From Pseudomonadota bacterium (lineage in GTDB: Bacteria; Pseudomonadota; Gammaproteobacteria; Steroidobacterales; Steroidobacteraceae), in contig JAKADE010000039.1 in the NCBI GenBank assembly GCA_021820785.1, positions 1 to 12,863 on the forward strand: a stretch of DNA of 12,863 nucleotides. The letters run 5' to 3'. Made by a program: the position numbers and the translations under genes. A model generated the notes under the pieces. That model made no database searches. It was not told the origin of the DNA and was given only the letters and a program-made list of their open reading frames with translations. Shown here piece by piece: positions 1 through 6,781 of this stretch. Within the stretch, counting starts at the first letter, position 1, and the number at the start of each line of letters is the position of its first letter.

Positions 1-984
1 CGGCTCGGGCCGCAGATACCGGTGACGGGCAGCGCGGAAACGCTGGATGCGGCGCTCGCGGCGGCCGACGATGAGGTTCGGTCCGCGCGCGGCGCGCGCG
101 ACTCGGTGAATGCCGAACTGACCAGCATCCGTGCGCAGATCGCGGCGCTGGACGGGGTCCGCCAGGACAAGCACGCCGAGCGGGAGCGTTTGATGGGGGA
201 CTGGGCCGCGCGACCCAACGCGGACGCGCTGAACCAGACGCTGCAGGAGCACATTGGTCATCGGGCGCTCGCGCAGCAGACAGTGGAGCACTGCCGGCGG
301 GTGTTCACCGACCTGGGGGGCGAGGACGCTGAACTCGATGCGCGGCGGCTGGCGCAGGCGCTGCAGAGCCTCCAGGGACGGGTCCAGGACATCCGGGACC
401 GCGTGCAGCAGCTTACCGGTGCGCTGCATGCCGCGTCCGGCGTGGGCACCTATGACACGCTGCAGGATGCTCAGGCGCGCACCGATCTGGAGGGCGTACA
501 GCTCGCCCGCCTGGAGCGACAGGCTGCGGCAGCGAAGCGTCTGTGGGAGGTCTTCTCGCAGGAGCGCAACCGCGTGGTGGAGCGCCTCACGGCGCCGGTG
601 ATGCAGCGGGTCAGGCCGTATCTGGCGAGCCTGTTTCCCGGCTGCGACCTCGATCTGGGGGACGCTTTGGGGATGGTGGGGTTGCGCGGCGAGGCGCTGA
701 GCGAGCCGTTCGAGGAGCTCTCCGGCGGTGCGCAGGAACAGCTGGCGCTTCTGACCCGGATCGGGCTCGCCGAGGTGCTGGCCGGGGAGGGGACCTTGCC
801 CCTGATCCTGGATGACTCCCTGGTGAACACCGATCCGCTGCGGATCCGGCAAATTCATCGGGTGCTGTTCCGGGCAGCCGACACCCTGCAGGTGCTCGTG
901 TTCAGCTGCCACGACGTGCTGTTCGACGGCTTGGGCGCCGATCAGGTGTTCCGTCTGAGCGGATCCCGGCGAACCATCGGTTAG
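1..984 (+). CDS. Coiled-coil ABC/SMC-like ATPase, C-terminal part (5' truncated by window)
   Basis: The frame is open from base 1, so this is the C-terminal ~327 residues of a larger protein; the GTG at 22 is probably internal. The first ~190 residues are rich in Ala, Arg, Glu and Gln and look like a long coiled coil. The last ~130 form an ABC ATPase C-lobe: signature LSGGAQEQ (718-741), Walker B ending LILDDS (about 799-816), a D-loop-like VNTD just after it, and a switch His in FSCHD near 902-916. This order is that of SMC/RecN/SbcC/YhaN-type proteins, which couple ATP binding to DNA-end or chromosome handling; the N-lobe with Walker A must lie upstream. A nuclease partner such as an SbcD/YhaO-like protein is common in this family, but none is visible. 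No CxxC zinc hook is seen in this part. The family is secure; the exact member is not. Confidence 0.85.
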   Translation, partial: RLGPQIPVTGSAETLDAALAAADDEVRSARGARDSVNAELTSIRAQIAALDGVRQDKHAERERLMGDWAARPNADALNQTLQEHIGHRALAQQTVEHCRRVFTDLGGEDAELDARRLAQALQSLQGRVQDIRDRVQQLTGALHAASGVGTYDTLQDAQARTDLEGVQLARLERQAAAAKRLWEVFSQERNRVVERLTAPVMQRVRPYLASLFPGCDLDLGDALGMVGLRGEALSEPFEELSGGAQEQLALLTRIGLAEVLAGEGTLPLILDDSLVNTDPLRIRQIHRVLFRAADTLQVLVFSCHDVLFDGLGADQVFRLSGSRRTIG

Positions 985-1036
985 GGCAGAGGGGCAACGA
1001 CGCAGTACGGTAGGCTGGGATCCCCCGTCTGCGTGC

Positions 1037-1420
1037 TCAGAGTTCCGTATATTTCTTGCTGCTGCCGCGTGCGGCGTGCACGGGATATTTTTCCGCATTC
1101 AAGCGCAATTTCTCGCTCACGGCAGCGTCAAGATCCACGCCGAGGACATCCGCAAGACGAACGACGTAGAGCAGCACATCTGCCAACTCGTGGCGAACTG
1201 CGGTGGCAGTGGCGGGATCCCGGGCCGCCTCGCACGAGGCTTCGCTACTCATCCACTGGAATACTTCGGACAGTTCGCCGACTTCGCCGGTCAGCGCCAT
1301 CACGAGATTCTTCGGTGAGTGAAACCGGTCCCATTCCCGCTCCGCGGCGAACTGCCGCAGCGCGGCAACGAGGCCGCACACATCAATGAGCCGGTCGGGA
1401 GGCGTGTCGTGTTCGCTCAT
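1037..1420 (-). CDS. MazG-like nucleotide pyrophosphohydrolase (dCTP pyrophosphatase/RS21-C6 type)
   Basis: This 127-residue protein is an all-alpha NTP pyrophosphatase that would hydrolyse a (d)NTP, most likely dCTP or a modified dCTP, to the monophosphate and PPi, acting as cytosolic house-cleaning. The metal-binding ExxE...ExxD pattern is visible as E46-V-G-E49 and E78-L-A-D81. The segment from W30 (WDRFHSPKNL) through FQW (about 54-56) and the C-terminus SSKKYTEL closely resemble the DCTPP1/RS21-C6 family, whose human member ends in a very similar SSRKYTEL. Length fits the family. I chose the ATG at 1420: the frame continues upstream for 63 codons, but that extension is Arg/Pro-rich and unlike the family. 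No strong Shine-Dalgarno precedes it. It is convergent with the ATPase gene (52 bp apart) and divergent from the secreted-protein gene. Family sure, substrate inferred. Confidence 0.9.
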   Translation of the reverse strand: MSEHDTPPDRLIDVCGLVAALRQFAAEREWDRFHSPKNLVMALTGEVGELSEVFQWMSSEASCEAARDPATATAVRHELADVLLYVVRLADVLGVDLDAAVSEKLRLNAEKYPVHAARGSSKKYTEL

Positions 1421-1556
1421 GTCGGCGGATTCGCTCTGTGGCCAAGGAGTCTGAGTATCCCTGCACGTGGTTGCCAGTGTAAGCGTGCTTCGGGCGTGAC
1501 GGTTCTGCACACTCGCGACAATGCGATGCCCGGTCCGCAGTGGCCGGGCAATCCGC

Positions 1557-1580
1557 GGGGTGGCTCTGGGGGGGGCGGGG
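1557..1580 (+). other. Putative G-quadruplex-forming tract
   Basis: On the + strand, four G runs can be taken from GGGG (1557-1560), the G8 run (1568-1575) and GGGG (1577-1580), with loops of about 7-8, 2 and 1 bases. This meets the usual sequence rule for an intramolecular G-quadruplex. It lies in the intergenic region about 140 bp upstream of the pyrophosphohydrolase start and 260 bp upstream of the secreted-protein start. Formation and function are inference. Confidence 0.4.
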
Positions 1581-1827
1581 CCGATCGGCCGCACCCGCGC
1601 CGCCCGCACTGCCGCGGCGGCGCGGGCGGTGGTCGTGCGCTGCAGCCCGAAGCCGCCCGGGTCGTGTCCTCCAGCGCCGGTGGGAGCGGGCTGAACTCTC
1701 CCTGAACGTCCGCTGGTCGTGAACGCAGCAGTTCGATTGCCCGGGAACTGTGTGCGGCAGCAGACGGTTGCCGGCGTTCCGGACGCTGCGATCCCAAAGG
1801 GGCTATTTCGCGGGCCGCCCGCCCCCG

Positions 1828-1833
1828 TACAAT
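1828..1833 (+). promoter_or_regulatory. Candidate -10 box (TACAAT) for a leaderless transcript
   Basis: TACAAT matches the sigma-70 -10 consensus at five of six positions. It ends 6 bases before the ATG at 1840, so transcription would begin at or next to the start codon. No Shine-Dalgarno lies between them. No good -35 hexamer is seen at 16-18 bp upstream, so confidence is limited. Confidence 0.4.
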
Positions 1834-1839
1834 GTCCCC

Positions 1840-4716
1840 ATGCGCGTCCCCCGTCTGCTGGCGCTCAGCGCCATCCTCTCCCTGTTCCTCAGCGTGGCCG
1901 TTCGAGCGGGGGTCGCACCGTTCGACCTCGCCGGCCCCAATCTCGAGGTGACCGTCACCCGGCATCACGAGACACTCCCGATTTCCGATGTGCCGAACCT
2001 CGCGGTGGGGGACCATCTGTGGATTCGAGCGGATCTGCCCGCGACCCAGTCGGAGCGCTACCTGCTGATCGTGGCGTTTCTGCGCGGCGCGACCAATCCG
2101 CCGCCGGAGCGCTGGTTCCACGGCTGCTCGACCTGGGAGCCGCAGTGCGCGCGGCAGGGTCTGACGCTGACGGTGCCGCGCGGCGCCGAACAGGTGTTGG
2201 TGTTCCTCGCGCCGGAGACGAATGGGGACTTCAGGACGCTGGTCGGCGCCGTGCGCGGCCGACCCGGGGCGTTCGTGCGGACGTCGCAGGATCTGAACCA
2301 GGCGACCTTGGACATCGCGCGCCTCGATCGCTACCTGGACGCCATCCAGTTCCTGGAAGTGAATGCCCCGGAACGACTGAAGGACGCCGCCCCCAAGCTC
2401 GCCCGCAGTCTTGCGATCAAGGTGAATACGAAGTGTCTGCAGCGCATCCCGCAGCTGCAGGCCCCGTGCCTGATGCGCGGCGGGCAGTCGCTGATCCTCA
2501 ATGACGGGCACAGCACCTCGATCGTCGATGCGCTGACCTCAGGCCCGGCCTCCGCTCTGGCCATGGAAGCGAGCTACACGCCGCAGCTGAGCTATGGCTA
2601 TTACAGCCCGTACATTGCCTCAGTCATTGACATCGCGCGCATCTTCAGCTCGTTCACCACGGCGCAGTACGAATACATCCCGGCGCTCGCCGCCCAACAT
2701 GGCGATGTCCTGGCGCTCACCCTCAATACCCCGCCGTCCTTCCATGATCCGAAGTCGGTGCTGGTGACGGCACTGCCGGCGATCGAGGCGCCGGAGCTCC
2801 CGCCGCTGCATGCCGTCAACCCGCAGCAGAGCTTCTGCATCGGCCACAAGCGCCTGATCCTGCCGGTCGAGGGCGCGCCGCTGGTGTTCTCCACCAACTA
2901 TGCGCACCGCATGCGGCTGCGGCTGACAGAGTCGAACGGTCACGCGATCGACCTGCCGGCCTGGGCAGATGCCGAGGTTGGCGGCTTCGTCGTCGATACC
3001 GGCCCCATCCGCGGGACGCCGTTCCGCGACGCGGTGAACGGCGTGCTGCATGGGGACTGGGGGTTCTCGCACTACCAGGGACCGCGCTTCCGTTTGGAGA
3101 ATGCCTCCGGGGCGGGATGGGCGGTGGCAACGCCAGGCGATGCAGCCGTCATCGTCGGCCGGGAGGACGCGGTCCGCCTGACCGCGCCCAGTCTGAGCTG
3201 CCTCAAGAGCATCACGGTGCGCGATGCGGCCGGCACGGAACAGTCCGCGCACTGGACGGCGGTGCATGCGAACGAAGTGAAGGTGGAGCTTCCGCTGAAG
3301 GATGCGCAGCCGGGCCCGCTCACCCTGCTGTTGAACCAGTTCGGCACGTCGGCACCGGTCCGCGTGCCGCTGGATGCCTACTCGGTCCCCGCCAGCCTCG
3401 ACAGCTTCGTGCTCCATGCCGGCGACAGTGAAGGGATTCTCAAGGGCAGCCGGCTCGATGAGGTGGCGCGCCTGACCCTCGAGCGCGTCGTTTTCGTCCC
3501 GGGCGCGCTGAAGACGCATCACGGAGTCGATCAGCTGACCGTGACGGCCCAGGAGCCGACGGCCGCGGCGCGGCTGAAGGCGGGTGAATCAGGCATCGTG
3601 CGCGTGCAGCTGAAGGACGGTCGGGTGCTCACGCTCGACGCGGCGGTCGCCGCGCCACGGCCGAGCGTCGTGCTCATGGCCAAAAGTGTGTATCTCTCGG
3701 GTGCGGATGCGCCCAGCCACATTCATCTCGGCAACGGCAATGAGCTGCCCCAGCATTCGCAGCTGACATTCTCCGTGCGGGCCGTGACGCCCGCGGCCTT
3801 CGACCAGGACGAGTCGATTCAGGTGGCTACGACCGATGGTCTGTACTCGACCATCCTCAGTCTGACGAACGGCGGCATCACCCTCGAGAATCAACAGGTA
3901 GCGATCGCGACGCTCGATCCGGCCCGGGCGTTCGGCCCTTCGGCGTTCGGGCCGCTGCAGTTCCGCGTCATCGATGCGGGGGTCAAGGGCGGCTGGCAGC
4001 CTCTGGCCACCCTGGTGCGGCTGCCGCAACTGCACCACATGGTCTGCCCCGCCACGCCGAAACTTGCCTGCAAGCTGACGGGCGCCGACCTGTTCCTGGT
4101 CGATGCCATCGCCAATGATCCGGCGTTCCATCACGCCGTCCAGGTGCCGGACGGATTCCCGGGGTATGCACTGCCGGTGCCCCATCCGTCTGACGGTGAG
4201 CTCTACGTCAAGCTCCGCGACGATCCCGCGGTCGTGAACGTAGCGACGGTCGCGGTCGATCAGCTGCCGGCCCCGCGCAAGGCAGCGCCCCGGAAGATCC
4301 ACCCTGCGGCGCACAAGAAGTTGCCGCGGACGGTTGCGCAGACGAAGCCGGCGCAGAAGGCGTCTGCGCTGCAGATGCCCGAGGCGAAGACTCAGGCACC
4401 GATGAAGTCTGGATCGAAGACCTCTGGCGTCCAGAAGTCACAGACCTCTGTAAACCCGCCACTCAGCGTCCCCTCGTCGCACCCGGCGCCGGGCACGAAA
4501 GCCAGTGAGGGCGCGCGCGCATCGGCGGTTGCGCCGTCCGAAGGCGCTTCGGGCGCGTCTGCGGGAACGCCCGCTTCGAGTGCGGTGCCTCCAAGGAAAC
4601 GCGCCTCGAGTGAGCCGACGACGCTGCCGAGTTCGGCGAGTCCGCCGCCGGTCAGCACCTTGCCCCCCACGGTGCCGGTGCCCCAGACGTCCCCGCCGGA
4701 GGCAGGATCCCACTGA
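1840..4716 (+). CDS. Large secreted protein of unknown function with basic, Pro/Ala/Ser-rich C-terminal tail
   Basis: I do not recognise a family for this 958-residue protein. Residues 1-24 look like a Sec signal peptide: MRVPR, a hydrophobic core LLALSAILSLFLSVAV, then RAG. This fixes the start at the ATG at 1840 rather than at upstream in-frame codons. The mature part up to ~809 looks beta-rich, with short hydrophobic strands and no membrane segments. It has eight cysteines in likely pairs: C96/C103, C199/C210, C333/C454 and C736/C744, which fits disulfide formation in the periplasm or outside. A Tyr-rich stretch lies near 246-257. Residues ~810-958 form a low-complexity tail, first rich in Lys/Arg/Pro/Ala, then Ser/Thr/Pro/Ala, likely disordered. 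There is no anchor, LPxTG motif or outer-membrane barrel signature. No Shine-Dalgarno is seen; a TACAAT box suggests a leaderless mRNA. The gene stands alone, convergent with the decarboxylase. Confidence 0.85.
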   Translation: MRVPRLLALSAILSLFLSVAVRAGVAPFDLAGPNLEVTVTRHHETLPISDVPNLAVGDHLWIRADLPATQSERYLLIVAFLRGATNPPPERWFHGCSTWEPQCARQGLTLTVPRGAEQVLVFLAPETNGDFRTLVGAVRGRPGAFVRTSQDLNQATLDIARLDRYLDAIQFLEVNAPERLKDAAPKLARSLAIKVNTKCLQRIPQLQAPCLMRGGQSLILNDGHSTSIVDALTSGPASALAMEASYTPQLSYGYYSPYIASVIDIARIFSSFTTAQYEYIPALAAQHGDVLALTLNTPPSFHDPKSVLVTALPAIEAPELPPLHAVNPQQSFCIGHKRLILPVEGAPLVFSTNYAHRMRLRLTESNGHAIDLPAWADAEVGGFVVDTGPIRGTPFRDAVNGVLHGDWGFSHYQGPRFRLENASGAGWAVATPGDAAVIVGREDAVRLTAPSLSCLKSITVRDAAGTEQSAHWTAVHANEVKVELPLKDAQPGPLTLLLNQFGTSAPVRVPLDAYSVPASLDSFVLHAGDSEGILKGSRLDEVARLTLERVVFVPGALKTHHGVDQLTVTAQEPTAAARLKAGESGIVRVQLKDGRVLTLDAAVAAPRPSVVLMAKSVYLSGADAPSHIHLGNGNELPQHSQLTFSVRAVTPAAFDQDESIQVATTDGLYSTILSLTNGGITLENQQVAIATLDPARAFGPSAFGPLQFRVIDAGVKGGWQPLATLVRLPQLHHMVCPATPKLACKLTGADLFLVDAIANDPAFHHAVQVPDGFPGYALPVPHPSDGELYVKLRDDPAVVNVATVAVDQLPAPRKAAPRKIHPAAHKKLPRTVAQTKPAQKASALQMPEAKTQAPMKSGSKTSGVQKSQTSVNPPLSVPSSHPAPGTKASEGARASAVAPSEGASGASAGTPASSAVPPRKRASSEPTTLPSSASPPPVSTLPPTVPVPQTSPPEAGSH

Positions 4717-4901
4717 ATGGTTGCCGTCGCTGCCGAGGGGCGCGACTGAGCGCCATCCCTGTTCGCGACCTCGCCGTCAGGACTTGCGCAATGTATCGGT
4801 CGCGTGTGAGCGCTGGCGCCCGCCGACGAGTTCATTGACCTGCGGAATCATCGACCGATCGCTCCGGCGTCCCGGCAACTCCGCGGACACGCCCGGTGCG
4901 G
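4717..4901. other. Convergent intergenic spacer
   Basis: This 185-bp spacer lies between the stops of two convergent genes. It holds a weak hairpin GGCGC (4739-4743) / GCGCC (4750-4754) and no T-run, so no clear intrinsic terminator. No gene is supported here. Confidence 0.5.
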
Positions 4902-6303
4902 TCAGGGCACGGCCGTCAGGGCGGCCGTTCTCGCTGCGTTCAAGCTCCTCAGAAGCGCTTCGAGATCATCCTCGCAGGTTTCGAAGGATGTGATGCACGC
5001 CCGCAACACGAGCTGCCCGCGCAGCGTAGCGACGGAAATCCACGCCGATCCATCCCGAATGACGTGTTCAGCAATGCTCCGTATCAGCAACGTACGTCGC
5101 TCACCAGCACACGGGGGGGGAGAAGCAGACGAGGGGCAGCTGCGCCTGATTGTCGATCTGCCATTGCTCTTCAGCGAGCCGTGTGCGCAGACGAGCCCCA
5201 AGCTCGAACTGCCTCGCGATCATGTGCTGATAGCCGGGAAGTCCCAGCGTCGCCAAGGACGCAAACAGTTTCGCGCCGATGAACCGGCGCGACCATTGTA
5301 CCGAGTGGATATAGGCGTCCCGGTGCTCAGTGGAGGCCGAAGGCATGTATCCGTTGGCGACGTCGAAGGTGCGCTCGAGACCCTGCCAGCTCCGGCTGAG
5401 AAACAGCCCCGCGCCCATGGGCACCGCAAGCCACTTGTGCGGATCAACCGTCACGGAGTCTGCTGCATCGATGCCGTTGAACAGATGGCGAGTCGGGCCG
5501 TTGAGCAGCGCGCCGCCAGCCCACGCTGCGTCGACGTGAACGTGAGCGCCGTGCTCATGACCGGCCGCTGCGATGCCCGAAAGGTCATCGATGGATCCAT
5601 GCGCGGTCGTTCCCGCGGTGGCAACTACGAGTACGGGGTCGGCGTCGGAACCTGACAGTGCGGCCTGCATCTGCGTCCCCGAGAGCGCGAGGCCGTCTGC
5701 GGGAGGAATCAGCTGAACCGCCTGGCTCCCGAGCCCGCACATGCGGGCGATCTTGATCCATGCCAGATGGGATTCGGACGAAACAAAGACGCCCGGCGGG
5801 CGTCCGGTACGTGGGATCCCGCTCTGATGCCACCGCGGGTAGCGCGCCTGCAATGCCACCAGCAGCGCCGTCATGTTCGCCTCGCTTCCTCCGGAGGTGA
5901 ACGTGCCGGCCACGGTCTGCTCCGGCCAAATCCATCGGCCGAACAGCTGAACGAGCTTGCGCTCTATCTCCGCGGCCGCCGGCGCGTGGCTCCAGACCGC
6001 CAGTTGTGGATTGAGGGCCGCGCAAATCCAGTCGCCGGCGATCGCGGGAATCAGCGCCGGCGGATTGAACAAACCAAAATAGCGCGGGTGATCGGTGCGA
6101 ACCGAATACCGTGCCAGGAGGTCAAGTAGATCGTGGGTGACCTCGCCCAGCGCCTTCGGTTGCGCGAAGTCGTAGGATGCCAGTCGCCTCGCGAGCGCCG
6201 CTTCATCGATGGCGGGCGCGACAGCGTGAGTTCTGCGCTTGTCGATCGCGCGTGCAATCCGTCTTGCAACGACTGCGAGGTCGCTCGACTGATTACGGGG
6301 CAT
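4902..6303 (-). CDS. PLP-dependent group II amino-acid decarboxylase, reading frame interrupted by a 1-base frameshift
   Basis: This is a fold-type I, PLP-dependent decarboxylase of the glutamate/aromatic amino acid/diaminobutyrate group; the substrate cannot be read from sequence. Visible features are TSGGSEAN (PLP phosphate binding), the stacking His in SSESHLAW, the Asp in HVDAAWAG that pairs with the pyridine nitrogen, and the Schiff-base lysine K290 in DPHKW. The frame starting at 6303 stops at 5101 after 400 residues, ending in an unconvincing PVCW. The true C-terminus (ERRTLLIRSI..., then LRACITSFET, ending 4902) continues in the next frame. Removing one base from the C8 run (G8 at 5113-5120 on the + strand) joins them into a 466-residue protein, normal for the family. 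It may be a pseudogene, a phase-variable gene or a homopolymer read error. The ATG overlaps the rhodanese stop by 11 bp, and GAGGG sits 6 bases upstream, so translation is probably coupled. Confidence 0.88.
5113..5120 (+). repeat. G8 homopolymer (C8 on coding strand) at the decarboxylase frame break
   Basis: Eight Gs on the + strand read as TCC CCC CCC GTG in the decarboxylase. With eight Cs the frame ends four codons later at TGA; with seven it continues through a recognisable family C-terminus. The tract is therefore the exact site of the frameshift. Confidence 0.9.
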
Positions 6304-6697
6304 CTCCCTCCCTCAGGGTGAAGCCTTCATCCATCCAGCCGGTCACCCCGCCGGCCATCACCTTGACCGGACGACGCAGCTGGCTCAGCCGCAGGGCGCC
6401 CCGTGTTGCTCCATTGCAATGAGGTCCGGCGCAATACACCACGAAGAGCGTCTCGAGCGGCCACTGCGCCATCCTGCCGGCCGTGATCTTGCCGTGGGGC
6501 ATGCTCAGAGCGCCGGGGACGTGGCCACGCCTGTAGAGCTCGGGGCTGCGGACGTCGAGGAGCACGAATCCGCTCTGTCCCGATGACAGAGCATCGTGGA
6601 CATCCCAACAATCTGTCTCGAACCTGAATGTCCGTTCGAAATGCGCCACGGCGTCGCTGCTCGACGCCGGTGCGATCGCGGTGACAGGATTGGTCAA
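6293..6697 (-). CDS. Single-domain rhodanese (sulfurtransferase)
   Basis: This 134-residue cytosolic rhodanese would carry a persulfide on its active-site cysteine and pass sulfane sulfur to an acceptor. Motifs are LLDVRSPELY-RRGHVPGALSMPHG, typical of the domain's N-terminal half; the active-site loop CAGPHCNG with C89 as the likely catalytic residue and C94 as a second loop cysteine; and the closing GGVTGWMDEGF. The start is a TTG at 6697, supported by GAGG eight bases upstream on the minus strand and by length; no ATG gives a full domain. The stop (6293-6295) lies inside the next gene, so the two are co-transcribed. Rhodaneses of this kind are often found beside FtrA-type regulators, as here, suggesting control by the divergent gene. 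The physiological sulfur donor and acceptor are unknown. Confidence 0.9.
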   Translation of the reverse strand: MTNPVTAIAPASSSDAVAHFERTFRFETDCWDVHDALSSGQSGFVLLDVRSPELYRRGHVPGALSMPHGKITAGRMAQWPLETLFVVYCAGPHCNGATRGALRLSQLRRPVKVMAGGVTGWMDEGFTLREGDAP

Positions 6698-6781
6698 GCG
6701 CGTTTCCTCAGTTGCTGCCGGGAGCTTGCCGGGGGCATGTGCGCCTTACAATTGGCATAAATGCCATTTACAATCGAATTT
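6698..6781. promoter_or_regulatory. Divergent rhodanese/ftrA control region with overlapping repeats
   Basis: Within 84 bp there are three overlapping patterns. First, a perfect 6-bp arm inverted repeat TGGCAT-AA-ATGCCA (6753-6766). Second, a perfect 11-bp inverted repeat TTGGCATAAAT (6752-6762) / ATTTATGCCAA (6778-6788), running 7 bases into the ftrA start. Third, two tandem copies of TTACAAT followed by 7-8 bases and ATGCCA (6746-6766 and 6768-6787), 22 bp apart, i.e. about two helical turns. Direct repeats at this spacing are typical of AraC-family sites. The block is AT-rich in a GC-rich neighbourhood. Autoregulation by the FtrA-like protein is inferred. Confidence 0.6.
6769..6774 (+). 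promoter_or_regulatory. Candidate -10 box (TACAAT) for ftrA, probably leaderless
   Basis: TACAAT lies 7 bases before the ATG at 6782, placing the expected transcription start at the start codon. No Shine-Dalgarno precedes this ATG or the in-frame ATG at 6761. The box lies inside the inverted repeat, so a bound regulator would block it. The -35 region is weak (TTACAA at 6746-6751, 17-bp spacer). Confidence 0.4.

Larger units (their letters stand above)
1421..1839. other. Divergent intergenic region, GC-rich, no gene seen
   Basis: This 419-bp stretch separates two divergent genes and should hold both promoters. It contains a G-rich block at 1557-1580 (GGGG, seven bases, eight Gs, C, GGGG) and a perfect 10-bp inverted repeat, CCCGCGCCGC (1594-1603) with GCGGCGCGGG (1617-1626). 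The open frames crossing it have Arg/Pro/Gly-rich translations without family resemblance. The only promoter-like box I can point to is TACAAT at 1828-1833. Confidence 0.6.

Noticed and set aside
1421..1609. 63-codon N-terminal extension of the pyrophosphohydrolase
   Set aside because: Arg/Pro-rich and outside the family's normal length; the ATG at 1420 gives a standard 127-residue protein.
1417..2511. Long minus-strand open frame (364 codons) overlapping the pyrophosphohydrolase start and the secreted-protein gene
   Set aside because: Its translation is Arg/Gln/Pro-rich with no domain, and it lies opposite a gene with a signal peptide; it is a GC-rich antisense shadow.
2620..3522. 300-codon minus-strand open frame inside the secreted-protein gene
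   Set aside because: Composition is typical of the antisense of a GC-rich gene; no ribosome site or recognisable motif.
4909..4928. ACGGCC/GGCCGT inverted repeat at the 3' end of the decarboxylase as a terminator
   Set aside because: Short stem within coding sequence, no T-run; likely chance at this GC content.
6761..6781. Upstream ATG as ftrA start
   Set aside because: It gives seven extra residues, has no Shine-Dalgarno and lies before the best -10 box; not impossible, only less likely than 6782.
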